Source: Cycas panzhihuaensis (taxonomy: Eukaryota; Cycadophyta). From it: a stretch of 64,000 nucleotides of DNA. The notes below the pieces were generated by a model, which saw only the letters and a program-made list of their open reading frames with translations, made no database searches and was not told the DNA's origin. Positions 24,701 to 34,515 of this stretch are shown here, piece by piece. Location of the stretch: assembly GCA_023213395.1 (NCBI GenBank), contig CM041465.1, forward strand, positions 162,323,741 to 162,387,740, in the 5' to 3' direction. Numbering within the stretch: position 1 is the first letter of the stretch; each line of letters begins with the position of its first letter. A program made the translations under genes and the position numbers.

Positions 24701-25975
24701 TGAACACCTTCAGACTCATCTTGGCCTTAGGTGCTCAATGCAAAGGGCCAGCATATCAGATGGATGTGAAGAGCACCTTTCTCAGTGGCAATCTTCAAGA
24801 GGAGGTATATTTGGAACAACCTCCTGGTTACAAAGTACAAGGCAAGGAGCACTTGGTTTGTCACCTGAAAAAGACTTTGTATGGTTTGAAACAAGCTCCT
24901 CAAGCATGGTACTCCAAAATCAATGACTATTTTTTGAGACATGGTTTTCATCGATTCACACCAGACCTTAACTTGTACATCAAAGTTGAGAAAGACCACG
25001 CTATCTTTATTGTCTTGTATGTTGTTGACTTAGTGATCACTAGTAATGACACTAAGATGATACACATTCTCCAAGATGATTTGAAGAGAACTTTCGAGAT
25101 GATAGATCTTGGACTACTAGGCTTTGAGGTATGGCAATAGCCTGGCTCTATCTTCATATCCCAAGCAAAATATTCTTGGGACATTTTGTAGCGGTTCAGG
25201 ATGCATGACTGCAAACCAATACCAACAGCTATGGAGAATGGAACAAACCTTACTCTTAATGAAGAAGCTGAACTTGCAGATCCCACTCTTTACCGGCAGT
25301 TGATTGGTAGCCTCATTTATCTCACCAACACTCGACCGGATATTTCATTTGCAGTTGGGATTTGTTCTAGATACATGTCTCAACCCAATCAGAAACATTA
25401 GAATGCAGCAAAATGCATACTCAAATATATCAAAGGAACATTGTAGCATGGCCTTCAATATGCACATATTGAGAACTTCATTTTAGAAGGGTTCTTAGAT
25501 TCTAATTGGGCAGATTGTCAAGATAGCCGGAGATCCACCTCGGGTTACTACTTTACTCTTGATTCAGGAGCTGTTTCGTGGAGTTGCAAGAAGCAACCCA
25601 ATGTTTACCTTGTCCTCCACTAAAGCAAAATACAAAGCTACTGTCAGCGCAACTTGTGAGGCTATTTGGCTATGGCAAATTCTTGGAGCGCTTGGACTTG
25701 AGCAAAATCACCCCACCAAGATATATTGTGACAATTAGAGTGTACTCAAATTGGCCAAGAATCTAGTCTTTCATGCACGGACCAAACACATCGAGGTTCA
25801 TCATCACTTCATCAGAGAGTGTGTGCAGAATGGTGAGATCTACCTCTAGTACAAACCTACAGAGGAGCAAACTGTAGATATCTTTACCAAGCCTCTTGGT
25901 AGAGAAAAATTTGTAAAACTCAGAGACGGTCTTGGCGTCCGACTTAACATTGTAAACAGTAAGTGGGGGTGTTAA
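21785..25975 (+). pseudogene. Copia C gag-pol polyprotein
   Basis: The start is ATG at 21785 (MATLNMLNACTIKLIGQENY). Domains in order: gag of the LTGxNYxxW type; zinc knuckle CHYCGKVSHIGPDC near 22525; protease near 22830 with WIINSRASRHMTG, where the catalytic DSG has become NSR; integrase zinc site (HHRLGHLN, CEACIMG), HFDLCGP, FIDDFS, RSDNGGEF and QQNGVFERMNRT; RT from about 24560 (YQMDVKSTFLSGNLQEEVYL, YGLKQAPQAWY); active site VLYVVDLV, with YVDD changed to YVVD; RNase H (SNWADCQDSR, CDN-stop, VHHHFIRE); end at VDIFTKPLGREKF. More than a dozen stops lie in an otherwise continuous reading, many explained by CAG to TAG, CAA to TAA or CGA to TGA. The final stop overlaps the first bases of the 3' LTR. 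Confidence 0.95.
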
Positions 25976-26513
25976 ACCTTATGTTTACATGTCAAATATG
26001 TACTTTATTCTTTCATTCATTTTTTTTTTACTTTATGGGGTGACTTATCACTTAAGTGATAAAGTGCATACCCACATTCCTCTTAGTGACATAACATTGT
26101 AACTAAAGGGTCAAATGGACCCTCATGCATCTTTTCTCACTTGAGAGCCTAAATGGACACATGTCCTACATACATGACATGCAAGCCATGCATTGCATGT
26201 ACCTTGGATGTTTGCCACTTGTCAAACATCCAACAGTGTTAGGTGACCTCAATTACTCTATATATTCAGACCTCTCCTCATGTCTCACATGTAGAGTTGA
26301 AGTGTAATGTTATGCTACCAGTTTGCTAATTAGTTGGTATTCTTTGGAGTAGGACTAATTCCTTCTCCTCACACATTGGTATCATCTTGCTCCCTTGATC
26401 TTGGTCTTGCTTATCTTTAGTTTTGCTTTTATGCTATCTAGAACTAGAGTGAACTATCTTCATGATCTTGGTTTATAGGTCTTAGGCATTCTAATCCTTT
26501 GGCCTTCTCAACA
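25970..26513 (+). repeat. Copia C 3' LTR
   Basis: 544 bp, TGTTAAACC to TTCTCAACA, next to the polypurine tract at 25961-25969. It is 8 bp shorter than the 5' LTR because of small indels (for example one missing ACTTTATTC unit). Confidence 0.95.
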
Positions 26514-26556
26514 ATTGCAACTTTTAGATCTTCTTTTCAGGCTGCCACGCAGGCCT

Positions 26557-26568
26557 GCTCTGATACCA
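26557..26568 (-). other. Copia A primer-binding site
   Basis: GCTCTGATACCA on the plus strand is the exact complement of TGGTATCAGAGC and abuts the LTR at 26569. It fixes the orientation of A as minus. Confidence 0.95.
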
Positions 26569-26766
26569 TGAAGAGAACAAGAAGAAGTAATATCAGAAAC
26601 TTTGATGATTCTATTATGAGAGATTGAGTACATATATATACAATTTGTAAATTGTAACCGACATGGGAATGAGTGCCATGTGTTGGACACTTGTCTAGAG
26701 ATACGAAAAGGGGGTTTAACATAACCCTCAAGATAATATTCCTAGATGAAACATTATATTCTAACA
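26569..26766 (-). repeat. Copia A 5' LTR
   Basis: 198 bp, partner of 9993-10190, followed by the TSD TTCCA at 26767-26771. Confidence 0.95.
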
Positions 26767-26771
26767 TTCCA

Positions 26772-27170
26772 TACAGTCAGATGACCGTACGGCTCGAACT
26801 CTGAGTTAGGTTTTTCTTCTATTATTTTTTTCTCCTAATTTAAAAAATGGGCTTCATTCTCTGCTTGAGAGATTTAGAGAATTTGACAGGAGAAAATTAC
26901 AATTCATGGAGGTTAAAAATGAAAGGGTTACTTGTTAAAAAAATTTCCCAGGATCTTGTAGTAGAATAAAAAAAGAAACTTAGTCCTACAAATTCACTTA
27001 AGCTTGTAAGCTAGGAAGAGAGAGACAAAATTGCACATGGAGCAATCATGTTTTCTATAAAAGTAAAAGACTCTCTATTATCTCATGTCAATAAAGCAAA
27101 TCTTCCATAGAAGCCTAAAAAGTTCTACAGGCCTTGTTCAGTTAGAAAAATAAAGCAAAAATTATATCAT
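26772..27170 (+). pseudogene. Copia D leader end and gag N-terminus
   Basis: After the right TSD of A the leader of D resumes. From ATG 26846 the frame reads LENLTGENYNSWRLKMKGLL, the start of a copia gag protein of the LTGxNYxxW type, then breaks down through stops and frameshifts by about 27150. Nothing of D's protease or pol is seen downstream. Its orientation matches the LTR and primer-binding site at 9158-9383. Confidence 0.65.
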
Positions 27171-28302
27171 TAAGAGACCAACTATTGCAGTCATAATTGA
27201 CGCCATACGTTCAGGAAGAGGAACAGACGAAGAACCAACAGAGATATAGGCAGAACAGTCAACTAGGATGCATTTTGGATAGGGAAGGGACAACACAGAG
27301 CTAGAATTATAGTCCATTCCATTTTAGGAATGAATACTGTGTAGCATGAACACACAGAACAATAGGGAACGTATGCAAGACAAAAAGGAACGGGCCAGGA
27401 ACGGATGGAATGCAGCACAAGAATGAGAACAATTGCGGTATGAAGGTGACACGTGGACAATCGTATGGACGAAGAGATAATCAAAGGTTAATGAAGAGGT
27501 AAGGATGAACAAGCGTCCATTCTAGAAAACAAACGGTTGCAATTGTAGATGCAACCGTTGTGTGTGTTATTAAGCAATGTAATGCATTATTATTTGTTTC
27601 TTTATACTTAATATATAATGTGCATTTTATGTAATGTTTTATTTACTTGTTCACTTGATCTATTGTGAATACTTGTCACTTCACAGATGAGTGGCATGTG
27701 TCACAATCACATGGATTCACTTATCTTGGTCCAAGTGAGCATTCTTGATCCAAGTGAACTCTTCACATATTATGGATATGTGACATGTGTCACAATCCCA
27801 AGTACTCTCTCACACTATCTAAAAGGACCATTTCCCTCTGTATGTAAGGTTGAATATTCTATGCATTGTTATGCTTGGAGAATGCTATTGGAGTATAGAT
27901 CAATTCTATCTCCTCATTTGTTTAGATTTTGCTCGTGTGTTGATCATTGTCTCTCCACCTCAATTGTATCAAGGTCCTACTTTTCTTATTTCTTTTATTT
28001 GGTCTATGATATCTCCTAAGTTTCTAATCCAAGCAAACGTTCTTTCTTTATGTTGTATTCCTTATTACCTCATTAATAAAGAGAAGTTTCAAGAAAAGCA
28101 ATTGCTTTGAAGTAAATCCAAAAATGGGCTTTTAGAGTAAATAATTTGTCTCTTAATTATATTCATATTAGAGTATAATGCGATGTGTTATTAACTTCCT
28201 TGATCAGATTTTGCTGCATTATGCCTTTTAAATTCTTTTTGTTATGTTTTTCCTTTGTACATTTTGTACTCATTCAATGCTCTTGTTGATCACTTGGAAT
28301 AG
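27171..28302. other. Probable SAC intron sequence, no gene seen
   Basis: AT-rich, no supported coding. It includes the poly-T-rich stretch and TAG acceptor of the exon that begins at 28303. An earlier SAC exon was looked for here and not found. Confidence 0.4.
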
Positions 28303-28525
28303 GTACAAGAAGCTTTTGTCTACCGTGGATCTCACCAAAGACTTCATTTTCAGCTATACATACCATATTATGTGGAGCCTCCAAAGGAACTTATCTATTG
28401 CCATGACTGGACAAATTCTCTATGAAACAATGTTTGTTTGGAATGAATTTTTGACTCGCGGAATCCGACATTACTTAAACAATACTCTTTGGACAGTGGC
28501 ATTGATTTATGGGTTCTTTAAGCAG
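28303..28525 (+). CDS. SAC gene exon a
   Basis: Starts after TAG, with one base completing a split codon, and ends AAGCAG before GTAACT in phase 0. It encodes [14 protein letters not shown] through YGFFKQ. No exon that would precede it is visible upstream. Confidence 0.88.
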
Positions 28526-31500
28526 GTAACTCATTTTAAGGGGTAAGGGGCAAGTGCCCTTCATCGTTTTCAGCTATTCAAAGAACCCCAAGCTTGTTGT
28601 ATATTGCCATTATTTAAAATTAACATTGTGCTTAAGTTTGATTTTATGAAAACCCTTAGCTTGTGCCTTATACTACCTTTCGGCTACACTTTAAAATTTT
28701 AGATAACTTATCATTTATTTTATTGACTTTAATATCTTGAGCTATATAGGCTTGTGCCTTACATTTGCATATATAGTTAAAAAAATCCTATGTCTTGTCC
28801 TACAATGTTGCCAAAATATGCCATAGCTATGCTTCGTCTATATGCACCAACACACACAAATAACCCAGAAATAGCCCAAAGGTAGCCAGAAATGGCCCCA
28901 AACTAGCCTGAGACAGCCCAAAAATGGCTACAAATGACCCATAAATAAATGAAAATGGCCCAGAAACATTTCCTATTTTTGGAAATTTCCCATAAATGTT
29001 TCTAGGCCATTTCCATACTGTTTCTAAGACATTTCTATATTTTGGAAATAGGAAACATTAGAAGAAATTGGCATTTCTGGTAACATATGTTGAAAGCTAA
29101 GTAGCCAGAAACATCAGTTTTTGGGGCATTTCTCATTTCCAAAATGCTGAAACGTCCCATAAATAGCCAGGAAATATTTCGGGGTCATTTCCAGGGCATT
29201 TCTGGCCAACTTTCTACTGCTGAGCCACGTTTCCAGCCCTACACACATCTTGAGGGCCCGCATGGCAAGTGGGCCCTACATAAGTTATGCATTTTTTAAG
29301 ATTTTTTTTGGATGTACACACCCACACCCACCCCCCCACACACACGTGTGTGCATATATTAACAGAAACCCTAATTTTGACGTTTCTGTGGATCCTAGAT
29401 TTTTGAAAATTAATGTTTCTTATTTCCATTTGTATTTTGACATTTCTAGCAGCTTAGCTTTAGGCACTCTTTGATATACCACAGCTTGACATTATTTTGT
29501 CAGTCTCACTCACTATTTTGAACTATTTTTCTTTTTGAAAGAAATAATTTTTAATTGCCCTTTTACTTATTCCCAGTACCTTGATCATATGGTGTTGAGG
29601 TGGTAAATCAAGATCTCCTTTATGGTAATATTTTAATAATCTTAAAAATTGGTTCAATAACCCTACATGAAATTCTGCTGCAATAATAGTGCTTTTGCAA
29701 TAAATCTACACCCAGATCTTTGATGCCTGTCTGGGACTTCTAGCTTGTATATGGTCATCTAGCTGATATTTGCCACTTATGTTTCAGTTTGCTGCTTTGT
29801 GGGACAGCACAGTCTCTTATGGATATCATTCTTCAATAATATCACTCTTTTCATGAATTGGAGTATTGATGATTATTGTCAATTATGATACACCCAAATT
29901 ATTAAACTCTTCAGTCTTCCATTTCAGTTGCTTCACCCGTGCCCTGCTGTGGTAATTGGCACTTGCCTTTCTGGTTTTAAGACTGCTCCTGGGCCCTTCT
30001 ATATTTGCCTCTATCACCCTCAGCTGCTTTTCACAATTGCTGGAGTTCCCAATACGTATGGTCCCTGGAATTATTGACAACTGTTTGTGTTGCATCATTC
30101 ATCATCTGTTGTCATCAGTGAGAATATCCTTGTGTCTGTTTCATGCAGCTTTTTTCCTGATCCATGAATGTGCACTTTGGTGATTATGGCTTGGGATCAC
30201 TGGAGACTGTTGTGACCATGCTTCTTTCATCCCCTGTCTATTCTGTTCCCCTACCTTTCAGATTTCCAAATCCTTCATCTTGTTTGGCTTTTCCAAACTT
30301 CATTCACTCTTTTAGTAACTGAGTATTACTTACTTCAATGGAAGCTTAGGCTTATAATTTGTAATTGTTGGTCACTTGAAGATGATGTTTGTTTGTTGGT
30401 GTATAACTTTCAGGCTAAGCTATCAATTTCTGGGAAATATTTTAGTTTGACACTCATTGCCAGGCGATCACGACATTATGCTGGAACAAGGTGACATACC
30501 TTCAACGGCTCTGACACAGTTGTTGTTGGAACTCGTTTGTTACAAGCAAGGGTATGGTAGCAAAAACAGTAGGCATTAGCTTAACCTGACAATGTTTCCA
30601 TTGATGCTTGACCAGGTATTTGAAGAGAGGAGTTAATGAGAAAGGCAGGGTAGCAAATGATGTTGAAACAGAACAGATTGTCTTTGAAGATGTCTTTGAA
30701 GGATGTGCACAACAAATAAGCTCGGTAGTACAACACCGAGGCTCGATACCCCTTTACTGGTCTCAGGAAACTTCACGCCTGAATATAAAGCCCGATATCA
30801 TTTGTAAGTTACCAAAACATATGAGCTAGTCATATCAGTCAAATGTTGGAATCAGAGAGTTTCTTCAGATACATATTTAACACATTTCTTGGTTTCTTGT
30901 TCAGTACAAAAGAAGGATCCAACCTACCAAGCAACACGGCTCCACTTTGAGAATCTTGTAAAGAGATATGGAAACCCCATCATTGTTTTGAATCTCATCA
31001 GGGTAAGTGCTTTTATAATTGCAAGTTAAATGAAATTTCTGAGAAAAAGATTTACTAGGTAGTTTCTGCTTTGAATATGATTAATTGCAACATAATTATC
31101 TCTAAGCTAATATATGATTCTATTTCTTTTTTGAAAATGGGTTCTTTTTTCTGGAGTAAGAACTTGGTGGCTAAAAGATGGCTGTGTAAATATGTAGTTA
31201 GAAAATAGGTGCCAGTGCTTGGTGACTTGTTTGGGACCTTAGTTTCACACAGTTGGCACCATTTAAAAACTTTTCCCTGTTTTGTTTTGTACAGAAATAT
31301 GAGAAGCAGCCCAGGGAATCTATCCTCTGTGCAGAGTTTGCCAATGCAATTAATTTCATTAACAGAAATCTATCCGAGGAAAGTCGCCTAAAGTTTATAG
31401 ATTGGGATTTTCACAAATTCTCTAGAAGGTTTGCGCTGGATTGAAGCTACGATTTATTGGTTATATCATGGATGTTTTGTCTTTCCTAAATGCTATAGGA

Positions 31501-31745
31501 TTGTACAGACATGATTTCTCTTGTTTGTTCAAAGGGATTGTTCTTTTTTTTTTCATTCATTCATCAAAAACAAAATTTTTTCACCTTTATTTAACTTCAA
31601 CCCTAAATTGTTGCAGCAAATCAACAAATGTTTTGGCACTCTTAGTGGAAGTGGCAAATGAAGCATTGGATCTCACTGGGTTTTACTATGGTCAAATAGA
31701 ATCTAATGTGAAATTAGATAAAAAGCAGGCAAAAAACAGTTCTGA
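28303..31745 (+). CDS. SAC-domain phosphoinositide phosphatase, six internal exons
   Basis: Exons 28303-28525, 30414-30490, 30616-30803, 30905-31002, 31295-31428 and 31617-31745 join without a stop or frameshift into about 283 codons, each bounded by AG and GT. The product matches the N-terminal and central SAC domain of plant SAC2-SAC5-type phosphatases, which remove phosphate from phosphoinositides at endomembranes: [81 protein letters not shown] and [10 protein letters not shown] in family order. The catalytic CX5R motif (RTNCIDCLDRTN in the family) would be in a later exon; none is visible to 36 kb. The first exon, with the start codon, is also absent. Intact splice phases argue for a working gene with very long introns, but a truncated copy cannot be excluded. 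Confidence 0.9.
28861..29230. repeat. Low-order repeat with inverted arms in SAC intron
   Basis: The left half repeats CCAGAAATGGCCC-like words and the right half their complements (GGCCATTTC, GGGCATTTCT). The two halves could pair as a long imperfect hairpin. It is followed by a CA/C-rich tract at about 29315-29352. No coding. Confidence 0.45.
30414..30490 (+). CDS. SAC gene exon b
   Basis: 77 nt between CAG and GTGACA; encodes [20 protein letters not shown] then HYAGT and two bases of Arg completed by exon c. The preceding intron is 1.9 kb. Confidence 0.9.
30616..30803 (+). CDS. SAC gene exon c
   Basis: 188 nt between CAG and GTAAGT. It has the highly conserved [20 protein letters not shown] and [15 protein letters not shown] blocks and ends one base into the next codon. 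Confidence 0.95.
30905..31002 (+). CDS. SAC gene exon d
   Basis: 98 nt between TCAG and GTAAGT; encodes [20 protein letters not shown] and [12 protein letters not shown], ending in phase 0. Confidence 0.95.
31295..31428 (+). CDS. SAC gene exon e
   Basis: 134 nt between ACAG and GTTTGC; encodes [20 protein letters not shown] through [10 protein letters not shown], ending two bases into an Arg codon. Confidence 0.93.
31617..31745 (+). CDS. SAC gene exon f (last visible)
   Basis: Starts after [26 protein letters not shown] then TGFYYGQ and a Lys-rich tail. Reading on would give GAG TAA, but GA|GTAAGT is a strong donor and the family continues well beyond this point, so I end the exon at 31745 in preference to calling a stop. 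Confidence 0.8.
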
Positions 31746-32460
31746 GTAAGTGCAGGCTCAACCTGAATGCCTGAATGGAACAGTTTGAGCTTTTCTTCTT
31801 TTGGTTGCATGTCTTCTTGAATTTATGTAATTGCTATGCTTTGGATGTAATATAGAAATTGAGTCTTTTGATTCTTTCTCTGCCTGGCAGTTTTTTTAAT
31901 GCATTATCTATGTAGAACTCTCAGGTCAGATTGATCTTTTCAAATGTTTGCATTGAGAATTTATAAGCTCTATAATTGTCAAAATTTAAGATCTTAAATT
32001 TTGTCTGAAGTTAGCATTCTAGTTTCTCATAGCTTTGTGTCATATGCTATGAGTGGGGTCTTTTATTTGCAGTTCCTTATACCAACCGTTTTACAAAATA
32101 GTTTCCTACACCTGTAAGATTACCACACCAGCATCTCATAGCATCTGCTTTAAAATATAAAAGTTCTTAGTGTGATTGGTTAGCTCCCCATGTTTGCATG
32201 ATCACCAGTATAGCATACAAGTACAATATTATATGAATGTGGGTGGCTATGTAGGTACTATATAGTATAGGTGGGTGGATGCTTTTGATTATATCATGAA
32301 ATAATGTAAAAGGTATCTATATTTACATATATATGTATGTATGTACACACTTTGTTTTTTGCCGAAATCTAGTATGCTTACTAGATAATGAATTATGTAT
32401 TTAGACTTTATATATCGACATCCTTGTTAAGCTCTACTTTGCTTATCATGTACCATAATT

Positions 32461-32716
32461 GTACAATGCCTCATAATTTATTGGAGCTATGTGTTCTTTG
32501 GTAGAATTAACATTTTTCAAACGTGAGTGTGAGTGTCCACTCACATTATGTACTAAGTCATGGACCCTCACTATATGATTATTGCTCTGTACAATGCCTC
32601 ATAATTTATTGGAGCTATGTGTTCTTTGGTAGAATTAACATTTTTCAAACGTGAGTGTGAGTGTCCACTCACATTATGTACTAAGTCATGGACCCTCACT
32701 ATATGATTATTGCTCT
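32461..32716. repeat. Perfect 128-bp tandem duplication
   Basis: 32461-32588 and 32589-32716 appear identical base for base. Each unit contains the inverted repeat TGTGAGTG-TC-CACTCACA. Perfect identity in otherwise decayed DNA suggests a recent duplication. Confidence 0.95.
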
Positions 32717-33204
32717 GTAGTAAGCTCACATAATGCCAAATGGGCTAAGGGCTGTAAAATAAGGTGAGTTAGGCAATGAATTAGCTAGTTTAGGTCTAAG
32801 GTGTCAAATATTCCTATCAGTTTTCTGTAACTAATCTTCAGTTACAAACTACTTGTAATCAGCAATTTGCATGTAACTACACTAGCCTAACTCTAATCCT
32901 ATGAAAAGAGATAGGGTGCCCTTTATTGTACCATGATTCCTAGACATTTGTTTATGAGTCTAAACAAGGAAACATTGTTTTCATTTTTTGAGTTATTCTC
33001 CATCCTTATCTCTTTTATGGGTTTATAGTTTCGCTCATTTGTGTTTGCAACCACTTCCCAAGAATAAGCTAGTTCCAATAGCTCTAGCACAATCCATTCT
33101 AGAAGATTGAGGAGGAAACCGAGGCCCGTTCCTTGTCTAGGTCAAATTCCATTCTTTTCTATGTGTCAAAATGTCTCTTGTGCCAAAATGCCATTGAGGA
33201 ATGC

Positions 33205-33355
33205 TGCGTAGAACAGTTCATACAAAGGAACATTACCTATAATGGTCATACATTGGAACATTATGAATGGTTCATACAAAAGAATGCTACCTGAAACAAC
33301 TCATACAAACAAATGCTACCTAAAACAACTCATACTAAGGAATGTTACCTGGACT
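33205..33355. repeat. Degenerate ~29-bp minisatellite
   Basis: Four to five copies of a unit like ACTCATACAAAGGAATGCTACCTGAAACA, with substitutions and a shortened second copy. Confidence 0.7.
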
Positions 33356-34129
33356 ATCTTAGTCAGAGGGAACATCTCAAGGAACAGTTTTGGTAGAAGA
33401 GGAATGGTGTTGACAGTAACACCTCTTGGGTCATTTTGTCTCTGATTTCCTCTAGGTATATATGGGTCAGAATGCCCAGTATAGAACTCTCTATCTTATT
33501 TGTAATTTCTGGGAATATTGTAGGCTTAGAGCTCCATCTCTTTCTCTAGGTTTATATTAATTGTTTGTATGGTCTCTTTGACCTCCTTTAGAGTTAAATC
33601 AATTGCTACCTAAGATCCATACTATCACAAGAGGGGATCCCCCTTTAATGTCTAAGACCCTCAAATTAACTTCAAAACACTTGGCCACAAAAGGCCATAA
33701 GCACACCATGAAAAGTGATGCTAAAGAGGTGACTTCTCATTGAAGAAACAAATGACTATCTTCACAAAGAAAACTTCTCATCCACATCTCCAAGAAGAGG
33801 CTCCTCCATAATTTTTTTTTATTTAAGGACATGATGAGAAGAGCAAATTATCATGCTACCTCTTTGGTAGGTGGAGAGTATCAAGCCAAGAAAATGGGGA
33901 CTGAGTGAAGATAGTGGAATTTGTGGAAGGTATCCATGAAGGATTGACATCAACATCATCCATCCATGGAAGGACCTATGGTTTATGCAAGGAGGACCAA
34001 GATAGCCTTTTGCATGAATTATTTATTGTATTAAATTACCCTTTTCTTCCATTAGAAATTTAGAAGAGGAAGGACTCATGTAAATTTCTCCTAAAACAAT
34101 AATAAAAGATATATTTTTTGGTGTGAGCA

Positions 34130-34515
34130 TTATATTGTCTAGGGTTTGGGGTTGTACGACCCTAACATAGCCATATGATTGCCATTAGGACCATGCAAAA
34201 CTCTATCTAGCCTCATAAATGTTAGATTAATGTTCGTATGTGGATGAAATAGAGTAGGTGAGTCATAGGAGTTATAAAGTCCTAAATGGACTTGCGACAC
34301 ATGTCAAGGCAGTTATAGATTCTTTTGTTGATCATCATTGTTCCTGCTTGTATATTAATATGCATTGTATTATGTGTAAGGTAGTTTAGTGAATCTTTCT
34401 TAATGAACGAAGATTATTGTTGAAGGTAGACCAATTCTATTTATAAGCCTATGTCTTTATGTGTTGTTTGGTTCCATTTCTTGATCGTAAATCCTCATTT
34501 GGCATCAAAGTGGGT
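34130..34515 (+). mobile_element. Possible old LTR end with primer-binding-like site
   Basis: TTGGCATCAAAGTGGG at about 34499 resembles a decayed TGGTATCAGAGCGGG site, and the bases before it have the TTTATAAGCC and polyadenylation-like features of an LTR. No coding follows. Boundaries are uncertain. Confidence 0.3.

Larger units (their letters stand above)
18758..26513 (+). mobile_element. Copia C, near full-length but disabled
   Basis: LTRs 18758-19309 (552 bp) and 25970-26513 (544 bp), primer-binding site 19312-19323, leader 19324-21784, one polyprotein region 21785-25975, and polypurine tract AAGTGGGGG at 25961-25969. It inserted in the leader of copia A in the opposite orientation. A related LTR with primer-binding site lies at 56381-56935 on the minus strand. 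Order gag-PR-INT-RT-RH is that of Ty1/copia. Confidence 0.95.
9993..26766 (-). mobile_element. Copia A, minus strand, containing two younger elements
   Basis: Two 198-bp LTRs (9993-10190 and 26569-26766), a perfect primer-binding site (minus strand TGGTATCAGAGC, 26557-26568) touching the 5' LTR, a polypurine tract beside the 3' LTR (minus strand AAGAGAGGG) and a perfect TTCCA TSD define the element. Coding runs right to left: gag remnant and protease (about 18.0-18.45 kb), integrase (16943-17770), RT and RNase H (10206-12310). Insertions B and C break it; without them and their TSDs it would be about 4.4 kb. It is defective: the gag N-terminal domain is missing, the RT YVDD block reads stop-VDD, and there are several stops and frameshifts. 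Confidence 0.95.

Noticed and set aside
26537-26767. Minus-strand open frames over the copia A 5' LTR
   Set aside because: They cover LTR, primer-binding site and leader, which are non-coding, and differ between the two LTR copies.
27687-28110. Open frames upstream of SAC exon a as a possible first SAC exon
   Set aside because: No match to the conserved N-terminal SAC blocks; the sequence reads like intron or LTR debris.
29214-29474. Open frames over the CA/C-rich tract
   Set aside because: Simple-sequence translation inside a SAC intron, with no motif.
31441-31749. Long open frame covering the last SAC intron and exon
   Set aside because: Only 31617-31745 is exon; the upstream part is an intron that happens to be open.
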